Shown here: positions 24,822 through 34,885 of the stretch, one piece after another
Layout: each line of letters opens with the position of its first letter
Position numbering within the stretch: the first letter of the stretch is position 1
Source: Streptomyces poonensis
GTDB lineage: Bacteria > Actinomycetota > Actinomycetes > Streptomycetales > Streptomycetaceae
Direction of reading: 5' to 3'
DNA: 64,000 nucleotides
Assembly (NCBI RefSeq): GCF_014650915.1
Contig: NZ_BMVW01000006.1
Coordinates: 323,401 to 387,400 of the forward strand
Position numbers and translations under genes: made by a program
The notes under the pieces: generated by a model
Told to the model about the DNA's origin: nothing
The model's database searches: none
What the model saw: only the letters and a program-made list of their open reading frames with translations

Positions 24822-24901
24822 GAGCCGGAGCATGACTCCGCCCGCCTCGCCGGCCCCCACCCGACCGGGACCTACCGGACACCCCTGGCTACCCTGGTTC
24901 C

Positions 24902-25084
24902 ATGGACTACGTCTCCGCGCTCCTGCCGCCCGTCGTGATGGCCGTGTTCTTCATCAGCGTCATCCGGGTCATCGTGAAGACCCAGGGGGGCTCCAACAAG
25001 GCCAAGGAGGACGCCATCGTCGACGCCGCCCTCGCGCGCGCGGAGAACGTCCGGCAGACCTCCACCGGCGAAGCCAAGGGCTGA
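24902..25084 (+). CDS. small single-pass membrane protein (60 aa)
   Basis: A 60-residue protein: one N-terminal membrane helix (ALLPPVVMAVFFISVIRVIV) and a short charged cytoplasmic tail (NKAKEDAIVDAALARAENV). The ATG at 24902 is 6 nt after TACCCT (24890-24895), a pattern of leaderless Streptomyces genes. A strong terminator follows it, which supports a real transcription unit. Function unknown. Confidence 0.75.
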   Translation: MDYVSALLPPVVMAVFFISVIRVIVKTQGGSNKAKEDAIVDAALARAENVRQTSTGEAKG

Positions 25085-25135
25085 GCCCGGCACCTCGCGG
25101 CGGGACCCGGAACGAAACCGGACTCCGCACTCCAC

Positions 25136-25178
25136 GGCGTACGACTCATCTGCTTTTCGAGTCGTACGCCCTTTTTGT
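25136..25178 (+). terminator. intrinsic terminator
   Basis: Perfect 12-bp stem (25136-25147 GGCGTACGACTC and 25159-25170), 11-nt loop, then CTTTTTGTT. It ends the small membrane gene and isolates the BlaI-like gene that starts 30 bp on. Confidence 0.9.
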
Positions 25179-25206
25179 TCCCCTTCTCCCGCTAAGGTGT
25201 TGAGTT

Positions 25207-25680
25207 GTGCCTCGCCCATTGGGAGAACTCGAAGACGCGGTCATGACGCGGGTGTGGAAGTGGAACCGCCCGGTGACCGTTCGGGAAGTCCTGGAAGACC
25301 TTCAACAGGAACGGTCCATCGCATACACCACTGTGATGACCGTTCTGGACAATCTCCATCAGAAGGGCTGGGTGCGCCGCGAGGCGGAAGGCCGGGCCTA
25401 TCGATATGAGGCGGTCTCCAGCCGCGCCGCCTACGCGGCCGCTCTCATGAACGACGCCTGGTCGCAGAGCGACAACCCCGCGGCCGCGCTCGTCGCCTTC
25501 TTCGGCATGATGAGCGAGGAACAGAGACAGGCGCTGCGTGACGCCGTCCGTATCGTGCAAGGCCCCGAGCCCGCCGAAACCGCTGCTGAAACCGCCGTCG
25601 AATCACCGGGCGAATCATCCGCGGCCGCCACGGACCGCGATGAGAACCCCGCCTCCCGGCAGGACGGGACCAGGCGATAG
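25207..25680 (+). CDS. BlaI/MecI-family transcriptional repressor
   Basis: A 157-residue winged-helix repressor: PLGELEDAVMTRVWKWNRPVTVREVLEDL, then the recognition helix SIAYTTVMTVLDNLHQKGWVRREAEGRAYRYEAVSSRAAYAAAL (regions of residues 3-32 and 37-80), typical of BlaI/Penicillinase repressors. The C-terminal ~35 residues are disordered (ETAAETAVESPGESS). No BlaR1-type membrane protease is adjacent, so the inducer is not obvious. The GTG start at 25207 lies 8 nt after TAAGGT, suggesting a leaderless mRNA. Confidence 0.9.
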   Translation: MPRPLGELEDAVMTRVWKWNRPVTVREVLEDLQQERSIAYTTVMTVLDNLHQKGWVRREAEGRAYRYEAVSSRAAYAAALMNDAWSQSDNPAAALVAFFGMMSEEQRQALRDAVRIVQGPEPAETAAETAVESPGESSAAATDRDENPASRQDGTRR

Positions 25681-25689
25681 CGTCCGCTC

Positions 25690-26223
25690 ATGCCAGCGAC
25701 GAGTCCCGAAGTCACCGCAAAAGCCATCACGGTCCGGCGGGCCAGGACCGGCGATGTCCCGCACGTCCGGCGCCTGCTTGACGCGTACGTCCGCCAGGGC
25801 ATCCTGCTCGACAAAGCCACCGTGACGCTTTACGAGGACATCCAGGAGTTCTGGGTCGCCGAACGCGATGACAACGCGCAGGTGGTGGGCTGCGGAGCAC
25901 TGCACGTGATGTGGGAAGACCTCGCGGAAGTCCGCACTCTCGCGGTGGATCCCGAGGCCAGGGGACTGGGCGTGGGCCACCAGTTGCTGCAGAAGTTGCT
26001 GCACACCGCCCGCTGGCTGGGTGTTCGGCGGGTTTTCTGCCTGACCTTCGAAGTGGACTTCTTCGCCAAGCACGGCTTCGTGGAGATCGGCGAGACACCG
26101 GTGGACACCGATGTCTACGCGGAGCTGCTGCGTTCCTATGACGAGGGCGTGGCTGAGTTCCTCGGTCTCGAACGAGTGAAACCGAACACCTTGGGCAACA
26201 GCCGGATGCTTCTGCATCTGTGA
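25690..26223 (+). CDS. GNAT-family amino-acid N-acetyltransferase, short ArgA-like
   Basis: A 177-residue GNAT protein: ITVRRARTGDVPHVRRLLDAYV, the acetyl-CoA loop AVDPEARGLGVGHQLLQKLL, and FFAKHGFVEIGETPVDTDVYAELL near the end. It resembles the short mycobacterial N-acetylglutamate synthase (Rv2747, from memory) used for arginine synthesis in place of a kinase-fused enzyme. It begins 10 bp after the BlaI-like stop and could be cotranscribed with it, but no Shine-Dalgarno is clear. Other amino acceptors are possible. Confidence 0.8.
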   Translation: MPATSPEVTAKAITVRRARTGDVPHVRRLLDAYVRQGILLDKATVTLYEDIQEFWVAERDDNAQVVGCGALHVMWEDLAEVRTLAVDPEARGLGVGHQLLQKLLHTARWLGVRRVFCLTFEVDFFAKHGFVEIGETPVDTDVYAELLRSYDEGVAEFLGLERVKPNTLGNSRMLLHL

Positions 26224-26393
26224 TGGCCGGGGATCGCCGCAACGATCGGGCGGGATCGAGGAGGGTCTATTCCGGTAGTCCGCGTTGCCCGGGTTCCCTA
26301 TGTCCGAAACGCGTACGTTTCCGGTCTTCCCCGGGTGTGCGGTCCTCTCCCGGGGGTTTGTGTTTTTCCAGCAAAAGCGGTTTGCTTTCCGAC

Positions 26394-26415
26394 GTACTGC
26401 AGTACTGCATATAAC
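26394..26415 (+). promoter_or_regulatory. lsr2 promoter candidate with palindrome
   Basis: GTACTGCAGTAC (26394-26405) is a perfect 12-bp palindrome immediately followed by a TATAAC hexamer (26410-26415), about 70 bp before lsr2. The palindrome would sit between -35 and -10 of a promoter, a repressor position. The region is unusually AT-rich for this genome. Assignment by inspection only. Confidence 0.5.
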
Positions 26416-26483
26416 AGGGGACGTGAAACAGCGGCTCCGGCCGCGGACCCTCGGCCCTCAAGTTATCGATGAAAGGAAATCCG

Positions 26484-26819
26484 GTGGCACAGAAGGTTCA
26501 GGTCCTTCTTGTCGACGACCTCGACGGTGGCGAGGCGGACGAGACCGTGACGTTCGCGCTGGACGGCAAGACGTACGAGATCGACCTCACGACCGCCAAC
26601 GCGGACAAGCTCCGCGGCCTTCTTGAGCCCTACGTGAAGGGCGGTCGTCGTACCGGAGGCCGCGCTTCGGCCGGGCGCGGAAAGACGCGTGCGGCCTCCG
26701 GCGGCAGCCAGGACACCGCGCAGATCCGCGCCTGGGCGAAGGAGAACGGTTACGAGGTCAACGACCGCGGCCGGGTCCCCGCGTCCATCCGCGAGGCATA
26801 CGAGAAGGCCAACGGCTGA
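26484..26819 (+). CDS. lsr2: Lsr2 nucleoid-associated DNA-bridging protein
   Basis: Lsr2 is a xenogeneic silencer that bridges AT-rich DNA. The 111-residue protein has the N-terminal dimerisation domain (AQKVQVLLVDDLDGGEADETVTFALDGKTYEIDL, region), a basic Gly/Arg linker (RRTGGRASAGRGKTR) and the C-terminal DNA-binding domain IRAWAKENGYEVNDRGRVPASI with the minor-groove RGR. The GTG at 26484 is preceded by AAAGGAA; an ATG five codons earlier is in frame but less suited. Being next to clpC is conserved with mycobacteria. It converges with, and is overlapped by, the gene on the other strand. Confidence 0.95.
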   Translation: MAQKVQVLLVDDLDGGEADETVTFALDGKTYEIDLTTANADKLRGLLEPYVKGGRRTGGRASAGRGKTRAASGGSQDTAQIRAWAKENGYEVNDRGRVPASIREAYEKANG

Positions 26820-27454
26820 GCGCACATCCGCCGCAGCCGGACCCGGTGGCACTCATTGGCCACCGTGTCCACCAGTCGTACGAGGTCGGGAGTGCCCCCG
26901 CCGCCCGCCGGCGCCGACAGCGCCGGGAGCGACGCCTCCACCTCGCACCCCGGCTCGGGGGGCCGCAACCACACGGCGGCCTCCCGCGGACCGGACCGGA
27001 CCGGGGGTGACGGCCGGCCCGGGACCGGAATCCCGGCGCCTCCGCCGGGGAGCGAGGCATCCCGCCCGCCTCCGCCCCGCCACGGGAGCGGGGCCTCCAT
27101 GCGGCCGCCCGCGCCGAGGACCGCGAGATTCAGCTCGAGGCCTCCCCAGTCCAGCCACTCCAGCAGGCCCGGCAGCTCCTCCGCGCTGCCCGCGGCGACC
27201 AGGAACCGCATCCGCCCTCCGTGCAGAGCCACCGGAGAGCCCGCTCCCGCCCCCGGCCCGGTCCGCGGAGGTACCCGCCGCAGCGCCACGACGCCGGCCT
27301 CCGCGGGGACGTCGAGCACGTCGAAACGCAGACCCGTCATGAGCCGTACCGGCGATCCGGGCACCGTGGACCAGCCGAGCCCGTCCTCGTACCACCGCCG
27401 CACTCCGTCGCCCGGACCGGGCGAACAGCGGGGAAGGGGGACGATGAGTGCCAT
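26750..27454 (-). CDS. SCO3374-family protein, overlapping lsr2 3' end
   Basis: A 234-residue protein starting ATG at 27454 (MALIVPLPRCSPGPGDGVRRWYEDGLGW). The stretch WYEDGLGWSTV...LMTGLRFDVLDVPAEAGVVAL...GGRMRFLVAA resembles streptomycete proteins named after SCO3374; there is no known function. It may be related to the N-terminal part of bifunctional primase/polymerase-like proteins. The middle is Gly/Pro-rich. The open frame continues to 26750, so its last 23 codons are antisense to the lsr2 C-terminus. Third-position GC supports coding up to that overlap. Confidence 0.7.
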   Translation of the reverse strand: MALIVPLPRCSPGPGDGVRRWYEDGLGWSTVPGSPVRLMTGLRFDVLDVPAEAGVVALRRVPPRTGPGAGAGSPVALHGGRMRFLVAAGSAEELPGLLEWLDWGGLELNLAVLGAGGRMEAPLPWRGGGGRDASLPGGGAGIPVPGRPSPPVRSGPREAAVWLRPPEPGCEVEASLPALSAPAGGGGTPDLVRLVDTVANECHRVRLRRMCAQPLAFSYASRMDAGTRPRSLTS

Positions 27455-27560
27455 GTGCGGACCAACCGCCCGTCTCGCCCCGGGGTTACGCTGGGTACGC
27501 CGCCATGCGCCGAGAGTGGTGAAAGAGGGGGTGTCCCGGAGTGGGCACCGGCGCAAGGAT

Positions 27561-27574
27561 GTTCGCCCGTAGCG
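27561..27574 (+). promoter_or_regulatory. ClgR-type operator, distal
   Basis: GTTCGC-CCGTA-GCG matches the published ClgR motif GTTCGC-5N-GCG exactly. It lies about 310 bp upstream of clpC. ClgR activates clp protease genes in Streptomyces, so the site fits its target. Confidence 0.6.
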
Positions 27575-27666
27575 GAGGGAACCGGTGCACGCGGCATGGA
27601 GTGTCAGTGCGTACGGGTAAGACATCCCTAGTGGGAGGGGGCGACACGCAGGCAAGGCCGTCTCAC

Positions 27667-27680
27667 GTTCGCCATCGGCG
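27667..27680 (+). promoter_or_regulatory. ClgR-type operator, proximal
   Basis: GTTCGC-CATCG-GCG, a second exact match to GTTCGC-5N-GCG, about 205 bp upstream of clpC and 106 bp from the first. This is probably the main ClgR site of the clpC promoter. The rest of the 430-bp gap (27455-27884) holds no gene that I can support. Confidence 0.7.
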
Positions 27681-27884
27681 TACTGGTGGTGGGGGTAAGT
27701 GCCTGGCCTGCGGGAACATCGTCTCGCACCATCGGGTTGGAGCAGATGTCGGCGTTCGGGGTCAGGAGGCCAAGGACGGTGTCGGCAGTTGGAATGAGCG
27801 GTCCCCGCTTGCGGGACTAAGCTGCGGAAGGACAGCGAGGGGAGCGTCCCCTCACTGCCTGACCGCTCTGAGGAGCGATTAACG

Positions 27885-30407
<2,523 letters not shown>

Positions 30408-30431
30408 GCGCTGCGCTCGGCCTGAGCGGTA

Positions 30432-30474
30432 GGGGGTGCCCCGGAGTTTCGGCTCCGGGGCACCCCCTTTTTTT
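30432..30474. terminator. strong terminator between clpC and the NACHT gene
   Basis: Perfect 15-bp stem (30432-30446 and 30453-30467), TTTCGG loop, then seven T residues on the + strand. It ends clpC; the NACHT gene stops at 30484 on the other strand, so the stem can also end that transcript. Confidence 0.95.
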
Positions 30475-30483
30475 GTCTCGCGT

Positions 30484-33400
30484 TCAGAGCACGACGTCGG
30501 TGCTCTCGAGGACCCGGGTGTCGGGAAGAAGTCCGAGGATGTGCTCCGGCACGTCGGTCGTCTCGGATGCGAGGTAGATCTCGACCGTCCGCAGGTTCGG
30601 GAAGAGGTGCGGGAGCTTCGACAGGTCCTCGGCGCCCGTGAACCAGTTGAGCCGCAGACGGGTGACGCCCGGCAGCGCGGGGCCCGCCTGCCATCCGGTC
30701 GCGTTCCAGATGATGCGCAGTTCCTCCAGGTACGGAAGCCGCGCGATCTCCTCGAAGTCATCGGGAGTGAGCGCCTCCGGTAGCTTGGCGAGGCTCAGCT
30801 TGCGCACCGACTCCAGACGGCTCAGGCCGCGCAGCCCGGTGTGCTTCAGTGCGTCCCTGGTGAAGCGGAGGTACTCCAGCGGCAGGCCTGCGGGGAGTGC
30901 GGCGTCGACGGACTCGGCGCACAGCGGGATGCCGAGGTCGAGCGACCTCAGAGTGGCCGATGCCGCGAGGCAGTCGAGAGCACCCGGCCGTACCAGTCCG
31001 GCGAGGCGGTTCAGCGACAGCCAGGGGAGCGGGAGCTCGGTGAGCGGGGTCAGGTCGGCCAGGCGAGGGCTGCCGTCGAGGTCGAGATGGGCGAGGCGGT
31101 CCTGCTCAGCCAGGAAGCTCACGTCCTCGAGGACCTGGTTGTCCCGGACGATGAGCTTGTCCACCTGGCCGGGCAGGAGACCGGCACGGATGTCCGCCGA
31201 GCGGATGTCACCGGCCAGCCTCAGGCGGGACCGGCCACCGAGCTCCCGTAGGGCGAGCAGGTGCTCGGCCGAGTGGGCGCTGAAGTAGAGGCCCTCTTCC
31301 GGGAGGCGGGCGATGATCTCCTCCGCGTATTGCCGCGTATCGAACCGGTGCCACGTCCAGCCGAGCTGGGCGCGTACGGACAGGTAGGGGTGCGATCGGA
31401 AACGGGTCAGCACAGGGAGTGCAGCGTCCGTGCCGACGAGCGACGCCGTGACGACCACCGCCCGCGCCTCCGCGTCCGTCAGGCCCTCCGGCCCCGGCAG
31501 CAGCTCCAGCACCAGCGGCCCGCACGCTGCCAGCAGCCGGGCCTCCTCGGCCGTACGCGGAGGGATCAGCGCGGCGGCGCCCCGCTCCACGGCGGCCCGT
31601 ACCGCCGGATCGAGCTGCGTGGCGTGTTCCAGGCAGGCCAGCGCCAGGAGCCGTACCCGCGCCGAGGCCGCACCGTCCAGCTGCTCGGCCGACTCGTTCA
31701 TCGCCCCCAGCAGTTCGGCCCGCTCCCGGGGACGGGCGTGGGCGACCGACATCCGGATCACGTCCGCCCACTGCTCGTCCACGGCGTTGCGTACGAGCAG
31801 GCCGAAGTCGCCGTCCTCCACGGCGGCCTTCGCGCCCAGGTAGTCCTGGAAGGTGCGGTGGACGAACTCCACCGTCCCCACGGTGGGTTCGCGGAGCAGG
31901 CCGCTGCGGACCAGGAGGTGGCGCAGGATCCGCTCGGCGTCGCCCTGGGCCGCCGCGGCGGGCAGTGAGGGCAGGATGTCGGCGACGATGCGCACGGCGC
32001 GGTCGCGGTCCATCTCGGTCTGGTGGTTGCGGATGAGCCAGTACGCGAGGCGCTGCAGCAGCTGGACCTGCGGGAGTTCGGTGAGGTGGAGGTCGTCCTC
32101 GCCGCTTCCCCGGAACATGTCGCGCTCCTCGTCGCGGCGCGCGAGCAGCATGGAGAGGGCCGCTTCGTACAGCTCGGGCCTGCCGTGCGGGAGGTAGCCG
32201 CGGCGGTCGCGGTGGAGGGCGCAGATCAGCCCGCACATCAGGGGGTTCGTGGCGAGGAGGCCGAGGTCGGCCTTGGTGCGGACGGCCTCCAGCAGGGAGC
32301 GTTCGTAGCCGTCGAGGCGGTCGGTGTCGGGTGCGTCGAGACGGGCCGCCGTGTGCCAGCGGGCGATGAACGCGGCCACGTCGTTCCGGCTCATCGGCGA
32401 GAGGGCCAGCTCGGTGAAGCCCTCCGGGGTGAGCCAGTCCGCGCGGACGGCGGAGGGCCGCGAGGTGACCAGCCACTGGTTGCCGGGATAAACCTGCAGC
32501 AGGTCGCGCAGCCAGCGCCGGGTGCGGTCGCGGTCACGTTCGGGGATCTCGTCGATGCCGTCGACCAGGAGCAGGCCCCGGCGGGCGGTGAGCACGCGGT
32601 CCGTCCACCCGGCGGGCTGGGCGGCGTGGAAGGGCACGCGGACGGCGGCGAGGAAGGCGTCGGGGGAGGGCGGGCCGCCGGGGTGGCGGACGAGCGTACG
32701 GAGGGGGAGGACGAACGGGACGCGGTCACCGCGTTCGCCGCGGGCCGCCGTCACCGCGAGCCACTGCACGAGCGTGGTCTTGCCGGAGCCGGCGACCCCG
32801 CGCAGCAGTACGCGGTCGTGGTCGGCCAGGGCCTGTTCGGCGGGCAGGGAGGTGGACGCGATGTGCGCCCCGCCCCGGTCGACGGGCTCGTCGTCCTCCC
32901 CCGGGCGCAAAGCCTGGAGGCTCAGATAAGCGGCGTCCAGGGGCCAGCGCTCCGGGGAGTTGACGAGATCGATGCCGTAGATCGTGAGATGGCTGTTCTT
33001 CGTGGCCACATACGCCAGGTAGCGCTGCTCGAAGGCCGTGTCGGTGCCGCCGGGCAAGGGCGTCCGGGCGATCAGCTCGTCCACCTTCGCTATCAGTTCG
33101 GCCTGTCTGCGGGTCTGCTCCACGAGCGTGCGGGGGACAAAGGTGGAGCGCTGGGTGAAGAAGTGCAGGATGTGCAGACAGGCCGTGTCGAGGACGCGCT
33201 GGTAGAAGAGGGTGGCGTCGAGGGAGAGATGGCGGTCGGGGGTGCCGCTCTCCGCGCGCAGGTGCAGGGCGAGGGTCTGCTGTCCCAGCTGCACGGCCTG
33301 GACGTCGGTCATGTCGAGGTCGCCCAGGGCGTACAGGGTGGTGGCGAGGGCGTGGACGACGGCGGGTTCCTCGTCGTGGCCCACCGGACGTTCGCCGGCC

Positions 33401-33609
33401 TTGAGGGCGCGCCGGACCAGTTCGGTCGCGATCCTGGTGAGCTCCTTCTCCGCCAGCGTGCGTTTCTCCCCGCGGAACGAGACGAACTCGGAGACGCGCA
33501 CCGGTCTGTCGACGAGCCCGGCCCCCGGCCCTTCCGTCACGAAGAGCCTCTTCACGAGCGGTGTCATCACGCTCGACGCCAGCCTCACGCCGATGGCCGC
33601 CGGTTCCAT
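30484..33609 (-). CDS. NACHT-domain STAND NTPase with leucine-rich C-terminus (bacterial NLR-like)
   Basis: A 1,041-residue protein. Residues 1-240 are a helical N-terminal domain (VMTPLVKRLFV, SFRGEKRTLAEKELTRIATELV, ACLHILHFFTQRSTFVPRTLVEQTRRQ) of the NACHT-associated helical type. The NACHT domain follows: Walker A GVAGSGKTTL (271-280), Walker B GLLLVDGIDEIP (about 345-356), sensor WLVTSRPS (379-386), and winged-helix motif EFVHRTFQDYLGAKA (581-595). From about 740 there are HEAT-like and leucine-rich repeats (LAHLDLDGSPRLADL, LPLPWLSLNRLAGL, LRSLDLGIPL, LEELRIIW, VTRLRLNWF). ATG at 33609 with GGGGGAGG 5 nt upstream. NACHT proteins of this layout defend bacteria against phage in reported systems; here it stands alone, tail-to-tail with clpC. 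Confidence 0.9.
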   Translation of the reverse strand: MEPAAIGVRLASSVMTPLVKRLFVTEGPGAGLVDRPVRVSEFVSFRGEKRTLAEKELTRIATELVRRALKAGERPVGHDEEPAVVHALATTLYALGDLDMTDVQAVQLGQQTLALHLRAESGTPDRHLSLDATLFYQRVLDTACLHILHFFTQRSTFVPRTLVEQTRRQAELIAKVDELIARTPLPGGTDTAFEQRYLAYVATKNSHLTIYGIDLVNSPERWPLDAAYLSLQALRPGEDDEPVDRGGAHIASTSLPAEQALADHDRVLLRGVAGSGKTTLVQWLAVTAARGERGDRVPFVLPLRTLVRHPGGPPSPDAFLAAVRVPFHAAQPAGWTDRVLTARRGLLLVDGIDEIPERDRDRTRRWLRDLLQVYPGNQWLVTSRPSAVRADWLTPEGFTELALSPMSRNDVAAFIARWHTAARLDAPDTDRLDGYERSLLEAVRTKADLGLLATNPLMCGLICALHRDRRGYLPHGRPELYEAALSMLLARRDEERDMFRGSGEDDLHLTELPQVQLLQRLAYWLIRNHQTEMDRDRAVRIVADILPSLPAAAAQGDAERILRHLLVRSGLLREPTVGTVEFVHRTFQDYLGAKAAVEDGDFGLLVRNAVDEQWADVIRMSVAHARPRERAELLGAMNESAEQLDGAASARVRLLALACLEHATQLDPAVRAAVERGAAALIPPRTAEEARLLAACGPLVLELLPGPEGLTDAEARAVVVTASLVGTDAALPVLTRFRSHPYLSVRAQLGWTWHRFDTRQYAEEIIARLPEEGLYFSAHSAEHLLALRELGGRSRLRLAGDIRSADIRAGLLPGQVDKLIVRDNQVLEDVSFLAEQDRLAHLDLDGSPRLADLTPLTELPLPWLSLNRLAGLVRPGALDCLAASATLRSLDLGIPLCAESVDAALPAGLPLEYLRFTRDALKHTGLRGLSRLESVRKLSLAKLPEALTPDDFEEIARLPYLEELRIIWNATGWQAGPALPGVTRLRLNWFTGAEDLSKLPHLFPNLRTVEIYLASETTDVPEHILGLLPDTRVLESTDVVL

Positions 33610-34091
33610 GTCGCCTCCCCCGGGAGCACGGTCGCCTGTGCGGGCTCAGCGTACGGTTCGCGGGCGCCCGGAGGACGAGTGGCCCCCGCCACATTCAGGG
33701 AAGTCCGCAGCTCTGGCGCCGGTGACATGCGGCACGAGAGGCGTGTCACTTACTAGGGGGAATAGTGATGCGGGATAGATGGGGCGAATAGGACGTTCAG
33801 TGTCAGGGGGGCCTATTTTTGGGCTGGCTTTCGGCGCTTCCGCGGGTTGTCCGGGTGGCGGATCGAATGTCAGTGTGTGGGTGGATTTCCAGTGATGTAC
33901 GGCCTTCCGTCGTAGATCACAGTTCTTGTCACGGATAGGGACCCCAGGTACCAAGGATGAGTCCGTTCGGCAGCCCTGGATGCGCCGGACGGTTCAGTCC
34001 CCGGACTTCGTGTCCATGGACGTCATGCCCACCGGGAGCCCCGCCGCCGCGGCGCCGGTGTGTCCTGTCCCCGCATCTGTGAGGTTGTTTG
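33610..34091. promoter_or_regulatory. 482-bp region between NACHT gene and M23 peptidase
   Basis: No gene is supported. The right half is less GC-rich than its surroundings and has several small hairpins (AGTCC/GGACT near 33997-34008; GTCCG/CGGAC flanking about 20 nt near 33961-33994). It may be a long structured 5' leader for the peptidase, as in other Streptomyces cell-wall hydrolase genes. I looked for the c-di-AMP riboswitch core and did not find it. Confidence 0.4.
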
Positions 34092-34691
34092 ATGTCGAAG
34101 GCTGTCCGTTCCCGCCTGTCCCGTTCGTCCCTGCTCCGTCTGCGCTCGGCCGCCGTGGCCGCCGGCCTGGGAGTCGCGGTCGCGGGTGGCGTCGGGGCCG
34201 GCATGGCGACCGCGGCGGACACGGCTGCCCCCGCTGCCGCCGCCGCCCCGGCCGCCGCCGCCAAGAAGGCCACCTCCTGGGTCGTCCCCGTCCAGGACTA
34301 CACGCTCTCCGCCAGCTTCAACCAGGCCGGCAGCATGTGGACCGCCAAGCACAGCGGGCAGGACTTCGCCGTGCCGAGCGGCACGAAGGTCGTGGCCGCG
34401 CACGACGGCACCGTCGTCAAGGCCGGCGGCAACGGCGCCGGTGACGGTCCCGCGTACGGCAACGCCATAGTGATCAAGCACGACAACGGCACGTACTCCC
34501 AGTACGCCCACCTGTCGCGCATCGACGTGAAGATAGGCCAGACCGTCAAGACCGGTCAGCAGATCGCCCTCTCCGGCAACACCGGTAACTCCAGCGGTCC
34601 GCACCTGCACTTCGAGATCCGTACGACCGCCAACTACGGCTCCGCCGTGAACCCGGTCGCCTTCCTGCGGAGCAAGGGCATCACGCTCTGA
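34092..34691 (+). CDS. secreted M23-family metallopeptidase (LytM-type)
   Basis: A 199-residue exported peptidoglycan hydrolase. A basic N-terminus (SKAVRSRLSRSSLLRLRS), hydrophobic core and A-x-A type cleavage near ATAADTA form a signal peptide, then an Ala-rich linker. The M23 fold has zinc ligands in KHSGQDFAVPSGT (HxxxD), the catalytic region GNAIVIKHDNGTYSQYAHLS and GPHLHFEIR (HxH). ATG at 34092 with GTGAGG 7 nt upstream. It probably remodels wall during growth or germination. It is monocistronic: long leader before, hairpin after. Confidence 0.93.
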   Translation: MSKAVRSRLSRSSLLRLRSAAVAAGLGVAVAGGVGAGMATAADTAAPAAAAAPAAAAKKATSWVVPVQDYTLSASFNQAGSMWTAKHSGQDFAVPSGTKVVAAHDGTVVKAGGNGAGDGPAYGNAIVIKHDNGTYSQYAHLSRIDVKIGQTVKTGQQIALSGNTGNSSGPHLHFEIRTTANYGSAVNPVAFLRSKGITL

Positions 34692-34755
34692 CGCTCGCTG
34701 CGAGGCTCGCTCCGACGCTCTGATGTCCTGACGGGCGCAACGCCCTGACGCACAA

Positions 34756-34780
34756 CGCCCTGACGCCATGCGTCAGGGCG
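34756..34780 (+). terminator. hairpin terminator after the M23 gene
   Basis: Perfect 11-bp stem (34756-34766 CGCCCTGACGC and 34770-34780) with a 3-nt CAT loop. Single-arm copies of the CCTGACG(C) motif lie just before and after it, so it may have grown by duplication. Confidence 0.75.
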
Positions 34781-34798
34781 TCCTGCGTCAGGAGGGCC

Positions 34799-34868
34799 GT
34801 GTCAGGAGGGCAGGAGGGCTGTACTAGCGGGCTGTGTCAGGAGGGCAGGAGGGCTGTACTAGCGGGCT
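34799..34868. repeat. 35-bp direct repeat, two exact copies
   Basis: Units at 34799-34833 and 34834-34868, beginning GTGTCAGGAGGGCAGG and ending ACTAGCGGGCT. A third start (GTGTCAGGACGG) follows and degenerates just before the TetR gene's 3' end. Confidence 0.9.
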
Positions 34869-34885
34869 GTGTCAGGACGGCCGTG

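Noticed and set aside
33900..34091. c-di-AMP (ydaO-type) riboswitch upstream of the M23 peptidase
   Set aside because: The conserved parts I know (GTGAATCC and CAGCTAACC...GTAGGCG) are absent, so I list only an uncharacterised leader.
33926..34444. 172-residue open frame covering the M23 start
   Set aside because: Overlaps the well-supported peptidase gene in another frame, and its C-terminal half is an Arg/Gly shadow.
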